A stretch of DNA of 64,000 nt from Hyphomicrobium sp. (GTDB taxonomy: Bacteria; Pseudomonadota; Alphaproteobacteria; Rhizobiales; Hyphomicrobiaceae), in NCBI GenBank assembly GCA_003987725.1, contig RXJH01000013.1, positions 100,421-164,420 on the forward strand. Reading direction: 5' to 3'. The notes under the pieces were generated by a model. It was not told the DNA's origin. It worked only from the letters and a program-made list of their open reading frames with translations, and ran no database searches. Each line of letters begins with the position of its first letter. Within the stretch, counting starts at the first letter, position 1. Shown one piece after another: positions 7,460 to 16,448 of the stretch. Position numbers and translations under genes: made by a program.

Positions 7460-7851
7460 GACGGGACGCAGATTCGACGTGCCGGGAAATGCGTGGCGAA
7501 GCCGTCATTGCATCTGCGAAGCCAACGTCGGAGGAACTGTCATTCCGCGATTGCGAAAAAGACCGGCGTAAAAGCTATCGAAACGCCCATGAGCCCTCTG
7601 CTATTGCGCCATTGATGGGTGAGCCGCAAAACGGCTTTCAAATACTTCGGGCACCGATTATTGGCCCGCCAATGGGAGAGCGCCAATCCGATAAAGTTTT
7701 CTGGTGCCCTCGCAATCCGGAATTAACGACCGTACTCACCTTACGAAACTGTATGTCAAATCGGCCAATTCGTTCATCTATGCGACAGGCGAAGCACCCT
7801 ATGACAGGGGCCAACGTCGAAGGGACGTTTCAAAATAGTAGGAGCCCAAAA
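7460..7851. other. Intergenic stretch
   Basis: About 390 bases between the HdeA terminator and the His/Lys-rich gene. The plus strand stays open in one frame but lacks coding character. It presumably holds the promoter of the next gene, though I see no clear consensus. Confidence 0.4.
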
Positions 7852-8139
7852 ATGAAGACCGCTATGACAGTGGCCCTGGCCGCAGTCGCGATGATGCTTG
7901 GCGCAGGCGTCGCGAGCGCAGCCGACAAGCCGGTGAAGCATGTGCATCACAGCCATCATCACCAGGCCCATGCGACGCATAAGTCGACGAAGCACTATGC
8001 CGCAAAGCCTACCCACAAGCACATCGCCTCGAAGCATACTCACAAGCACGTCGCTTCGAAGCACACCAAGAAGCATTATGCGTCGAAGCATACGCACAAG
8101 AAGCTTGTTTCGAAGCGCACGCACAAGCCTGTCGCTTAA
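7852..8139 (+). CDS. Secreted His/Lys-rich repeat protein
   Basis: A 95-residue protein: signal peptide (MKTAMTVALAAVAMMLGAG to ASAAD), then a His-rich segment (HVHHSHHHQAHATH) and a run of ~8-residue repeats of the form SKHTHKHVA / SKHTKKHYA. Highly basic and His-rich, it should bind metals or polyanions in the periplasm. AGGAGC precedes the ATG at the usual distance. Comparable to the cytoplasmic His-rich protein at 4354-4569 in composition only. Function unknown. Confidence 0.75.
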   Translation: MKTAMTVALAAVAMMLGAGVASAADKPVKHVHHSHHHQAHATHKSTKHYAAKPTHKHIASKHTHKHVASKHTKKHYASKHTHKKLVSKRTHKPVA

Positions 8140-8226
8140 CGGTGATGATGAGGTGAGCGGTGCACGCCTCTCACCTCAACCTTTCCAACGCGCGCATGGT
8201 GCCGAACGACTTCGGCCGCCGCCAAA

Positions 8227-8532
8227 TCAGCAACCGAGACGCTGCATACAAAGGCCGTACCGGCGACCGTCGGTACCCCATTGGTCGAAGCATGCGTGAC
8301 GGGCCTCGCGACAGCGATTGGCATTGGGATCAGGGGGAGGGGGATTGCCCGCGATGGCTTCCCACGGCACGTCGACGAAGACGCCGACATCCGGCCCAAA
8401 TCCGCCGCCACCGTGGCCGTGCGTCTGCTGGACAAGTGAGCTTTCTGTCGATCGGGCCATTCCGGCGGGAGCTGCCGCCACGCCGCCTGCGATAGTTGCG
8501 CAAGCGACAAGGGCGATTGCAATAGTCTTCAC
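8227..8532 (-). CDS. Small secreted cysteine-containing protein
   Basis: A 101-residue protein starting at a GTG (8532) preceded by GGAGAGAG; the N-terminus (VKTIAIALVACATIAGG) is a signal peptide. A HGHGGGGFG segment and a five-proline run lead into a C-terminal domain with four cysteines (CREARHACFDQWG, then LCMQRLGC), probably two disulfides. No family recognised. Confidence 0.65.
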   Translation of the reverse strand: MKTIAIALVACATIAGGVAAAPAGMARSTESSLVQQTHGHGGGGFGPDVGVFVDVPWEAIAGNPPPPDPNANRCREARHACFDQWGTDGRRYGLCMQRLGC

Positions 8533-8703
8533 TGTCTCTCTCCGAATGAAAATGGCTGCGAGCCGCCACCGTCGGCGAGTTTGACTGGCAGTGATTATAA
8601 ATCGCTGTGCGTGGCGGAGAGCTTTCGCGCACGGTTTCAGAGACAAGAACGAGCGCTCCAAAAAGAGACGGAGGCTCGCTCTTCGCCGGTAATTGAGCGG
8701 GCG

Positions 8704-8961
8704 CTAATCCCGCGCGCTTTGAAGGATCGCGTCGCTCAGCATCTGCGATAGACCGATCAGCTCGTGCAGGCCCGTTTTGTCATCCTGCAAAATTCCGAGA
8801 GTGACGTTCTGACCGTCGGCATCGACGCTTGCGTAGCAAATTGCTTTCAGCTCGCCGCATTCGGCGCGGGCCAGAAGCTCTTTCAGTCCAGCGATAATCC
8901 GCTGCTTTTCTTCCAACTCTTTCTTTGCGCGCTCGCCACTCAGAAGAACCAGCTTTCCCAT
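8704..8961 (-). CDS. Hypothetical protein, 85 aa
   Basis: Starts MGKLVLLSGERAKKELEEK. A charged N-terminal helix is followed by alternating strand/helix (AICYASVDADGQNVTLGIL) and a C-terminal helix. Soluble, one domain, no signal. Good coding composition; GGTGAG lies before the start. Family not recognised. Confidence 0.6.
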   Translation of the reverse strand: MGKLVLLSGERAKKELEEKQRIIAGLKELLARAECGELKAICYASVDADGQNVTLGILQDDKTGLHELIGLSQMLSDAILQSARD

Positions 8962-9544
8962 CGGCTCACCTTCCGCATCAGCAACAGAAGTTCAGACGAA
9001 AGCCATGCTGGCACGCGTCGGGGCCGGCCGTCTTCAGTTCTCCAGGCGTTGCGCCCGGTTTTAGGAGCGCTAGACGTTGGTTGCTAAGGCAAGTGTTACA
9101 CGGCGGACTCGCAGGCCTTCGTCCGTTGCCTGGTTTTCGATGACCCCCAAACGAATTCTGTCCACTTTCGCAGCAGATGGCGGCACGCGAAATTCGCCAT
9201 GCTCCGAGATCTCACTAGATCCGATCGAAGGGTCTCGTCGATGTGCGGAAATTCGGCGCACACGTTCGCGCGTCATCTCAATGTCATTGGCGAACCTCAT
9301 CGCGCCGTCTCAATCCTTTTAGGCGCTGTCGACGAACGCGATGAAGCCGCCAACAGACGCAAGCGATCCGGCATCAGGATTGCCCAACGGCTGCCACGTG
9401 CGTCGCCCAGAATTTCTGACGCGATTCGGGACCAAACCCTATGTATCGGCCCTAGCGCAGTCCCGGAGTGCATGGGGGATGGGCATTCAGACACGTTGCC
9501 ACCACGGGCGTATCGCACTATCGATCGGGGGAAACGGAGGCAAA
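8962..9544. other. Intergenic stretch with weak ORF
   Basis: About 580 bases. A 76-codon minus-strand frame (9070-9300, MRFANDIEMTRERVRR) is open but lacks a good ribosome site or family match, and a similar-length plus frame overlaps it, so neither is called. No terminator or consensus promoter recognised. Confidence 0.35.
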
Positions 9545-9805
9545 ATGAAAACGAGTCTTATACTTGTGACTGTTGCGGCGCTCTTCGCCTCGCCCGTCCA
9601 GGCGCAAACGCGCCTTCGTTCGCCAACGCTGACGAAGCCAGCCGCGCCGATGGTCAGAATCCCGCCGTCGAGCCTTCCCGATACCGGCGCGACCGGGCCC
9701 GCTCCATCATCCACAACGTCGACGTATCCGGCCCCGATCAAGCAGAACTACGATCCGTTCTTCACCGATCCGACGCAGCGGAACCCGTATCTTCGCAACA
9801 GGTAG
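9545..9805 (+). CDS. Small secreted Pro/Thr-rich protein
   Basis: An 86-residue protein with signal peptide (MKTSLILVTVAALFASPVQA), then a Pro/Thr/Ser-rich, probably unstructured body and a basic end (PYLRNR). GGAGG stands six bases before the ATG. No family recognised. Confidence 0.65.
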   Translation: MKTSLILVTVAALFASPVQAQTRLRSPTLTKPAAPMVRIPPSSLPDTGATGPAPSSTTSTYPAPIKQNYDPFFTDPTQRNPYLRNR

Positions 9806-10011
9806 TTTCTCGCGTCGAATTCGTAAGTTCGATCCGAATTTTTCGCATCCGCACGCTTCGTTTTTCGGGCAGCCGCGTGCAGGGCGCACACGCGCTGGGA
9901 GAAAGTTCCCTCGTCATTTGATGTCTCTGACGGAACGCTCAGACGCCACGCTCGTGTCTGCGTGATGCGATCCATCGAGACGCCGTCTGCCATAGCGCCG
10001 CACGTAATCGG

Positions 10012-10036
10012 GGAACGATTCAAGTACCGCTACGTT
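10012..10036 (+). promoter_or_regulatory. EcfG-type promoter of the glycosyltransferase operon
   Basis: GGAAC (10012-10016), 16-base spacer, CGTT (10033-10036): exact consensus. It lies 30 bases before the ATG of the GT4 gene, leaving room for the GGAAGG ribosome site at about 10052. Confidence 0.75.
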
Positions 10037-10066
10037 AAACTTTCCGACCACGGGAAGGACGTACGC

Positions 10067-11155
10067 ATGAAGATTGCACAGGTCGCGCCCTTGATTGAGA
10101 GCGTTCCGCCCAAACTTTACGGGGGAACAGAGCGCGTTGTTTCATATCTTACTGAAGAACTCGTCGCTCAAGGTCATGATGTAACGCTCTTTGCGAGCGG
10201 AGATTCCACAACTTCAGCAAAACTCGTTCCGTGCTGTGAGCAATCCCTAAGATCCAATCCCGCGGTACGCGATCCAATTCCTTACTACATGATGATGGTC
10301 GACAAGATCCGGCGCATGGCCTCGGCCTTCGACATCATCCACTTTCACATCGATCAGTTCCAGTTTCCCGTCTTTCGCACAGTCGCTCAAAAGACGTTGA
10401 CCACGCTCCACGGGCGTCAAGACCTTCCGGATCTCCAGCTGCTCTATAGCGCCTTCCCCGAGATGAGCTTGGTTTCGATTTCGGATTCGCAGCGAGAGCC
10501 CATCCCCTATGCAAAATTTGCGGGAACAGTCTATCATGGCCTGCCGCAGGCGCTGCACCGTCCGACGTTCGATCCGCGCGGCGGCTATCTCGCGTTCCTC
10601 GGCCGCATTTCGCCTGAAAAGCGGCTCGACCGCGCCATTGAAATCGCGCGCGCCACGGGCTTCCCGTTAAAAATCGCGGCCAAGGTCGATGCGGTCGACG
10701 TCGAATATTTCGATGAAAAAATTAAACCTCTGCTTCAAGGCGACGGTATTCACTTCGTCGGTGAAATCAGCGACCGCGAGAAGGCAAAATTTTTAGGAGA
10801 GGCTTCGGCCCTGCTTTTCCCGATCGACTGGCCGGAACCTTTCGGCATGGTCATGATTGAGGCAATGGCATGCGGAACCCCTGTTCTTGCATTCGATCAC
10901 GGCTCCGTCAGAGAGGTTATCGACGAGGGCATAACCGGCTTCATTGTAGATAACGTCGAAAACGCCATCGCCGCGCTACCGGGCGTCCTGGCGCTCGACC
11001 GCGTACGAATTCGCGAGCGGTTCGACGAAAGATTTACGTCGGCATCGATGGCGAAAGCTTACGTTGCGCTCTATGCGCGGAATTTTGCGACGGCGAGCCG
11101 CGTGCCGGCATCTCGTATCGAAGAAATCACCTCCCACGAAACTCTCGTCAATTGA
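10067..11155 (+). CDS. GT4-family glycosyltransferase
   Basis: A 362-residue GT-B glycosyltransferase. N-terminal PPKLYGGTERVVSYLTEEL is the glycine-rich loop of GT4 acceptor domains; the C-terminal domain has FLGRISPEKRLDRAIEIA, then FPIDWPEPFGMVMIEAMACG containing the EPFG-x3-IEAMA nucleotide-sugar site. The start is set by GGAAGGAC just before the ATG; a longer frame runs through the promoter. It is followed 74 bases later by a glycogen-debranching-type enzyme, so an alpha-glucan or other compatible-solute/polysaccharide role is plausible but unproven. Likely EcfG-controlled. Confidence 0.9.
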   Translation: MKIAQVAPLIESVPPKLYGGTERVVSYLTEELVAQGHDVTLFASGDSTTSAKLVPCCEQSLRSNPAVRDPIPYYMMMVDKIRRMASAFDIIHFHIDQFQFPVFRTVAQKTLTTLHGRQDLPDLQLLYSAFPEMSLVSISDSQREPIPYAKFAGTVYHGLPQALHRPTFDPRGGYLAFLGRISPEKRLDRAIEIARATGFPLKIAAKVDAVDVEYFDEKIKPLLQGDGIHFVGEISDREKAKFLGEASALLFPIDWPEPFGMVMIEAMACGTPVLAFDHGSVREVIDEGITGFIVDNVENAIAALPGVLALDRVRIRERFDERFTSASMAKAYVALYARNFATASRVPASRIEEITSHETLVN

Positions 11156-11229
11156 CGCGGTGGCAGCCGCCCTCGAAAGCGTCTAATATTCAGCTTGGCG
11201 CGATAATTTTTTGAACGGAGTTTTTTGAG

Positions 11230-13413
11230 ATGGCAGTCGCGCCATCCCGGCCACCAGATCATTCTCCCGAGCACGAGCCTGAGCGGATACACGCTGAGGC
11301 TGACAGCTCTCCGCGTGCTCATGAGACGCTGAAGCATGACGACGCGTTCGTCGTCGTCGATACCCATGGCGACATTGGCGCCTTCGGCAATCACGCGGAC
11401 GGCTTCTTTTATAACGATACGCGGTACCTATCTCGTCTCGAGATGCTGATAGCGAGACGTCCGCCATTGCTTCTCGGCTCGACGCTCGGCCGGCAGGATC
11501 TCCAGCTCTGCGCCGATCTGACGAATACCGACATTTACTCGAACGGCGCCCTTTGGCTGCACAAGGACGTCGTCCACGTTTTCAGAACGACCTATGTCCG
11601 TGACGCCAGCTTGCGCCAGCGGCTGGTCTTCACCAACCATTCGAACGTCGATCTCTATCTGCCTGTCACGATCTTCTTCGATGCCGATTTCTTGGACATC
11701 TTTGAGGTGCGGGGCATGCGCCGCGAGAAGCGTGGAACGGTTCGCAGGCACGTGGAATCTCCGCATTCCGTCGGGTTTGCATATTCGGGTCTGGATCGAG
11801 TCATCCGCCAAACCACTGTCCATATCGATCCCGAGCCCGTCACCTTGAAGGAGACGTCGGCGTTCTTTCGTCTACATCTTCCCGCTAAGGGATCGCAGCG
11901 CGTCTACGTAACATCCGTGGCGGCCGGCGACCGCGCGAAGGTCCCATGCACGCACTACGTCAAAGGATTGCTGGACGCGCAACGTCACCTGCGCCGTTCG
12001 CAGCGCCAGGCAACCAGTATCGAGGTTTCGCATCCCGATCTCGATAGCGTGCTGAAGCGCTCTCTAGCGGATCTGAGATTGTTGATCACCGAGACACCCG
12101 ACGGACCTTATCCCTACGCGGGTACACCTTGGTATTCGACGACCTTTGGCCGCGACGCGCTGATAACGGCACTGCAAGTCCTCTGGCTTGATCCGAGTAT
12201 CGCCCGCGGCGTCCTTCGACGCCTCGCCCGATATCAGGCGCAATCGCACGACGCCGACGCGGACGCCCAGCCGGGCAAAATTCTTCACGAAATGCGCAGC
12301 GGCGAGATGGCGGCGCTGCGTGAAATTCCCTTTGGCCTTTATTACGGCAGTGTCGATTCGACGCCGCTTTTCGTCGTTTTGGCTGGAGCCTATATCGAGG
12401 CGACCGAAGACAAGGAATTCCACCGCGAAATTTGGCCGGCGATCCTCAAAGCGCTGGAATGGATAGACGGTCCCGGCGATCCGGACGGTGACGGCTTTGT
12501 CGAATACGCGCGCGAAACGGAAAACGGATTGTCGAACCAGGGATGGAAGGACAGTCACGACGCAATTTTCAATAGGGATGGCACTCTCGCTGAGGGGCCG
12601 CTCGCGCTGGTCGAAGTGCAAGGCTATGTGTACGAGGCGAAGAACGCAGCGGCGCGCATGGCCAGGATGCAGGGCGATGACAATCTGGCCCTCCGCCTAC
12701 AGGATGAAGCGGCAGCGCTCCAGAAGAGGTTCGAAGAGAAGTTTTGGTCGCCCGAGATCGGCACATATGCTTTGGCGCTTGATGGCCGAAAGAGACGCCT
12801 CGACGTGCGATCGAGCAACGCCGGCCATGCGCTGAGTTCGGGCATCGCCGATTCAGAACGGGCGATGCGCGTCATCGAGCAGATGGTGTCGCCGGCTTTC
12901 TTCTCAGGTTGGGGCATCAGAACGATCGCGAGTTCCGAGGCGCGATACAACCCGATGTCTTACCACAATGGCTCAATCTGGCCCCACGATAACGCGATGA
13001 TTGGCGCAGGCTTCGCGCGCTACGGACGATCGGATCAGATCGAAACCGTCTTTAACGGCTTGCTCGATGCTGCGCTGAACATGTCGCAAAGGCGATTACC
13101 CGAGCTGTTCTGCGGCTTTCGTCGCCGTGCAGGGCGCGCGCCTATTCTTTATCCGGTTGCTTGTTCGCCGCAAGCTTGGGCGAGCGGCTCGATGCTCCAT
13201 CTCTTGAAATCGCTGATGGGCCTCAAAATCGATGGCGCTGCCCGTACCATCACACTGAGTGCTCCGTATTTGCCTGAGCGCGTCGGCGAAGTGACGGTTC
13301 GCAATATACGGGCGGGCGCGGGCTCTGCTGGCTTCACTTTGCGCCGGAAGAACGGCGGCGTGTCGATCGATGTCACGGACTGCAGTGACGGTGCCAAAGT
13401 CGTGCTGGCCTAA
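11230..13413 (+). CDS. Amylo-alpha-1,6-glucosidase (glycogen debranching type)
   Basis: A 727-residue protein. N-terminal domain (residues ~30-260, FVVVDTHGDIG, GFFYNDTRYLSRLE) matches the glycogen-debranching N-terminal module; the C-terminal (alpha/alpha)6-barrel carries TFGRDALITALQ, LSNQGWKDSHDA and SIWPHDNAMIGAGFARYG, typical of GDE_C/GH15-like enzymes with acidic catalytic residues. Hydrolyses alpha-1,6 branches in alpha-glucans; substrate not proven. Cytoplasmic (no signal). GGAG precedes the ATG by about ten bases. Co-directional with the GT4 gene and ending seven bases from the convergent ABC exporter. Confidence 0.88.
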   Translation: MAVAPSRPPDHSPEHEPERIHAEADSSPRAHETLKHDDAFVVVDTHGDIGAFGNHADGFFYNDTRYLSRLEMLIARRPPLLLGSTLGRQDLQLCADLTNTDIYSNGALWLHKDVVHVFRTTYVRDASLRQRLVFTNHSNVDLYLPVTIFFDADFLDIFEVRGMRREKRGTVRRHVESPHSVGFAYSGLDRVIRQTTVHIDPEPVTLKETSAFFRLHLPAKGSQRVYVTSVAAGDRAKVPCTHYVKGLLDAQRHLRRSQRQATSIEVSHPDLDSVLKRSLADLRLLITETPDGPYPYAGTPWYSTTFGRDALITALQVLWLDPSIARGVLRRLARYQAQSHDADADAQPGKILHEMRSGEMAALREIPFGLYYGSVDSTPLFVVLAGAYIEATEDKEFHREIWPAILKALEWIDGPGDPDGDGFVEYARETENGLSNQGWKDSHDAIFNRDGTLAEGPLALVEVQGYVYEAKNAAARMARMQGDDNLALRLQDEAAALQKRFEEKFWSPEIGTYALALDGRKRRLDVRSSNAGHALSSGIADSERAMRVIEQMVSPAFFSGWGIRTIASSEARYNPMSYHNGSIWPHDNAMIGAGFARYGRSDQIETVFNGLLDAALNMSQRRLPELFCGFRRRAGRAPILYPVACSPQAWASGSMLHLLKSLMGLKIDGAARTITLSAPYLPERVGEVTVRNIRAGAGSAGFTLRRKNGGVSIDVTDCSDGAKVVLA

Positions 13414-13420
13414 GACCTCG

Positions 13421-15196
13421 TTACGCCGCCGCCGATTTCAGACGACGGACTTCGAGATCGACGAGCGATTTGTACGCGCCCGCCTTGCTGATCAGGGTTT
13501 CTGGCGTGTCGTCTTGCACCACCTCGCCGTTCTGAATGACGATGATGCGGTCGAAGTTGCGAAGCGTCGACAGGCGGTGGGCAATCGCGATCACTGTTCT
13601 CCCGCGCATGAGCGTCGTGAGGGCTTCTCTGATCAACTCCTCGGAATGGCTATCGAGTGCGGAGGTTGCTTCATCGAGAAGAAGAATGGGCGCGTTTTTC
13701 AAAAAGGCCCGCGCGATCGCGACCCGCTGCCGTTGACCGCCCGAGAGTTTGGCGCCCCGATCGCCGACGATGGTATCGAGCCCGTCAGGCAACTGCTCGA
13801 TGAAGCTCAGGCAGCGCGCCATCCGGGCCGCCGCCATCACATCGTCATCGCTGGCGTCTGGCCGCCCATAACGAATGTTCTCCCGGAGCGTTCGATGGAA
13901 GAGGCTGACGTCCTGCGGCACGACCGCGATCGCCCTTCTCAAGGAATCGTCCGGCAGCAGGGCGCCGACTTCGCCGTCGATGAGAATGGCGCCCGATTGA
14001 ACGTCGTAGAACCGCTGGATGAGGGAAAAGAGCGTGGATTTGCCCGCCCCCGAGGGACCGACGATTCCGACCCGCGTTCCGGGTTCGATCTTGAAACTCA
14101 ACGACGAGAAGACTTGCTTGCCGTCGGGATAGGCGAAGCTGACGTCGCGGAATTCTAGGGCGCCTCGTGCTGCAGCTATGCGCTTCGCTGACGAAATGGT
14201 GGGTAAAGCATGCGGCGTAAGGAGCGTCTTCAACGCTTCGGAAAAGCGCGCCAGGTGTTGCGTCACATCGACGAGCGCCACCGCAAGATCGCGCGTGGCG
14301 CTCAAAATGGAAATGCCGAGCGTCGAAACGAGGACGACATCGCCGGCCGTTGCTTCCCCTCGCTGCCAAAGCAAGATCGACCAGGCGAGCACGCAGCATG
14401 TCAGCACGGCCGTCGTAGCGGCGTGAATAATCCGAAGGCGCTCAAGAAAATACAGGCTCTTTTTGCGGGCGCGCACTTCACGGCTGATGACGCCGCCGAG
14501 CCGGCGATGCTCGCTTCGCATCCGTCCGAAGGCTTTCACGACTGAGATATTTGAAATGACATCGATCATGTCGCCGTCGACGTTCGCCGCTTCGCGAGCG
14601 TATCCGTGATGCAGCGGCGTGCCACGCGCCGCCCAGTAGAACATGAAAACGACGACGACCCCGACCACTCCCGTCAGCGTCAACGCCATCGCCACGCTGA
14701 CCGTCGTCAAATAGATGATCGAAACGACCGTCGCGATGAGCGGAGGCATGGCGTTGAAAGTAACCATGGTCTCGGTCGTGTAGAGCGCGTTGGCGGTGGC
14801 GGTGATCCGGCTGGTGAGCGCTCCCGGAGCCTGTCCTTGGAAAAAGCTCGGAGCGTGTCCGGTCAAATGCCGGAAGAGTTTCCGCCGCACGCGTCCGGAA
14901 ACGCCCGTGAACGTCGAATGGCCGATCCACGCGGCGAGCCGCCATGAGAGATTATCGGCCGCGATAAATCCGATGAGCAGCGCGAAAGCGAACCAAACTG
15001 ACCCGTGTCGCGAAGGATCCGATAGCGCGTCCACCAGCTTCTTCAAACCGTATTGGGTGGAAACCGAAAAGGTGACGGCGGCGATGACCGACAGCAGGAT
15101 GGCGAGATGCCCCCACCGGTAGCCGCCCAAGATTGCGATGATAAAGCGGTATGGGTGCTTTGCAAAAGTCGACAAGTCGCTCGTCAAGTTACGCAT
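13421..15196 (-). CDS. ABC exporter, fused permease/ATPase
   Basis: A 591-residue half-transporter of the MsbA/ATM1 type. About six transmembrane helices in residues 20-310, then the ATPase: Walker A GPSGAGKST, signature LSGGQRQRVAIARA, Walker B ILLLDEATSALD and H-loop IAIAHRLST. It would dimerise in the inner membrane and export a lipid, glycan or peptide; the substrate is unknown. Monocistronic and convergent with the debranching enzyme, with no strong promoter consensus seen upstream. Confidence 0.9.
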   Translation of the reverse strand: MRNLTSDLSTFAKHPYRFIIAILGGYRWGHLAILLSVIAAVTFSVSTQYGLKKLVDALSDPSRHGSVWFAFALLIGFIAADNLSWRLAAWIGHSTFTGVSGRVRRKLFRHLTGHAPSFFQGQAPGALTSRITATANALYTTETMVTFNAMPPLIATVVSIIYLTTVSVAMALTLTGVVGVVVVFMFYWAARGTPLHHGYAREAANVDGDMIDVISNISVVKAFGRMRSEHRRLGGVISREVRARKKSLYFLERLRIIHAATTAVLTCCVLAWSILLWQRGEATAGDVVLVSTLGISILSATRDLAVALVDVTQHLARFSEALKTLLTPHALPTISSAKRIAAARGALEFRDVSFAYPDGKQVFSSLSFKIEPGTRVGIVGPSGAGKSTLFSLIQRFYDVQSGAILIDGEVGALLPDDSLRRAIAVVPQDVSLFHRTLRENIRYGRPDASDDDVMAAARMARCLSFIEQLPDGLDTIVGDRGAKLSGGQRQRVAIARAFLKNAPILLLDEATSALDSHSEELIREALTTLMRGRTVIAIAHRLSTLRNFDRIIVIQNGEVVQDDTPETLISKAGAYKSLVDLEVRRLKSAAA

Positions 15197-15422
15197 CCCT
15201 CAAGACTGGCACTTCGATTCGCCACCGGTCGGTCGATCTCGAATGTCGAAAAATTCCGCAGTCAGCGGACGGTTTCGCAATATAATCCTGCGCTTTCGCA
15301 TTTCATTAAACGCTGCCGATGGGGCAATCAGGCAACGAAGAGACTGCGACCGGTTAACTCAGCATGCTGCTCCCGACTGCCAGGAATGCTTCCCGCTCGA
15401 GGTTACAGCTCAGTCCCGGTTT

Positions 15423-15447
15423 GGAACCGTGATTCGTCTGCTTGGTT
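15423..15447 (+). promoter_or_regulatory. EcfG-like promoter (one mismatch)
   Basis: GGAAC (15423-15427), 16-base spacer, GGTT (15444-15447) in place of CGTT; fits the looser GGAAC-N18-TT form. It lies 35 bases before the ATG of the next gene, the right distance for a short leader. Confidence 0.45.
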
Positions 15448-15481
15448 CCTACGTGATGACGGGTAAGCAGGATTGAAGACC

Positions 15482-16072
15482 ATGGCGAAAATTTTAGTTG
15501 CCCTCTCAGCAGGTCTCATCGTTGGCGTCTCGTCGGCTGCGATGGCTCAACAGGTCAGCACGCCGTCCGCGCCCTCCGGCGCGTCGCCGGCCACGACAAT
15601 CAGTCCGCTGACCCCGACGCCCAATACCTCACCGCTGACGGTGGCGCCGGCGAACGGCGTCCTCACAAACCAATCGAGTTCGGAAGTGCCGGCAATTGTG
15701 AACCCATCGCCGACCGAGACCATCAGGTTGGACTCGGCGGCAGCGAGCGCGCAGGCGCTTCAGATCGATCCGAACAGTTCGAATGTCTCGATTTTGAGCG
15801 CGGATATAGTAACGACACCACAGACGGCAACGGGCGTTTCGCTCAACGCAATACTTGCGCCAGCCACAACATCTGCGGTGCCCGCTCCATCCGCCAACTC
15901 GCCGAGCTTTTATCCTGCCATCATTGGCGAGCCGGCCTCTACCGCAACCTTCCTCTCGAATTTTGGGGGCACGACATCGACGACTGGGCTGGCTTCTATC
16001 GGCGCACTGGAAAGATCTTCTTCCGCCGGCAGCTCATCGACGCCGACCGCTCGGATAACCAGCAGACGTTAG
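15482..16072 (+). CDS. Secreted low-complexity Ser/Thr/Pro/Ala protein
   Basis: A 196-residue protein with signal peptide (MAKILVALSAGLIVGVSSAA to AMAQ) and a body of Ser, Thr, Ala and Pro with almost no charged or aromatic residues, so probably disordered and surface or periplasmic. AGGA stands nine bases before the ATG; a TTG at 15473 is a less likely start. No family recognised. Possibly EcfG-driven. Confidence 0.6.
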   Translation: MAKILVALSAGLIVGVSSAAMAQQVSTPSAPSGASPATTISPLTPTPNTSPLTVAPANGVLTNQSSSEVPAIVNPSPTETIRLDSAAASAQALQIDPNSSNVSILSADIVTTPQTATGVSLNAILAPATTSAVPAPSANSPSFYPAIIGEPASTATFLSNFGGTTSTTGLASIGALERSSSAGSSSTPTARITSRR

Positions 16073-16127
16073 CGGATTGCATTATGACTGCGCTGGTTCG
16101 ACGCAAGAAAGAGGAGCACGGTTGGAC

Positions 16128-16152
16128 GGAACAACTAGGCCAGGGCGTCGTT
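16128..16152 (+). promoter_or_regulatory. EcfG-type promoter upstream of DUF763 pair
   Basis: GGAAC (16128-16132), 16-base spacer, CGTT (16149-16152): exact consensus. It precedes the small gene at 16248 and the DUF763 gene at 16414, which overlap each other. Confidence 0.65.
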
Positions 16153-16247
16153 GACTGTGCGCAGGTGGCTAGGGCCGGAAGTGTTTGAGGAATCAGATAC
16201 TTCGGAATCGCCCGTGCATATCCCGAAAATTTTAGAGGAAACGGTGC

Positions 16248-16448
16248 ATGAATCTACGCGAATTCACGCGGCGGGCGCGCGCGTCCCGGTTGGACAGGAA
16301 GGCAAAATTTGAAAAGGCCTTCGAGCGTGCACGGCGCGATCTGCAGCTGACCGAAGATACGTCGCTGTGGTCGCGTCCTCCGACTCATCATACGTTCATC
16401 GGAGGTAGTTCTGATGGAGCCGATGGCACGACGTACAGGCAGCGCTGA
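16248..16448 (+). CDS. Small basic protein upstream of DUF763 gene
   Basis: A 66-residue frame. Residues 1-33 form a very basic helix (FTRRARASRLDRKAKFEK); the tail is polar. AGAGGAA lies before the ATG. The last 35 bases overlap the DUF763 start in another frame, suggesting coupling if both are real. No family recognised. Confidence 0.4.
   Translation: MNLREFTRRARASRLDRKAKFEKAFERARRDLQLTEDTSLWSRPPTHHTFIGGSSDGADGTTYRQR

Noticed and set aside
7852-8139. Periodic AAG-CAY repeats, considered as a CRISPR or DNA satellite
   Set aside because: The repeats are in frame, degenerate at DNA level and encode His/Lys protein repeats with a signal peptide.
9070-9300. 76-codon minus-strand frame
   Set aside because: A plus-strand frame of similar length overlaps it; no ribosome site or family supports either.
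9932-9956. GGAAC-N16-CGTG upstream of the GT4 gene
   Set aside because: Lacks the essential TT; the exact match at 10012-10036 is better placed.
16084-16188. 34-codon plus-strand frame starting MTALVRRKKEEHGW
   Set aside because: It contains the EcfG promoter and has no ribosome site.
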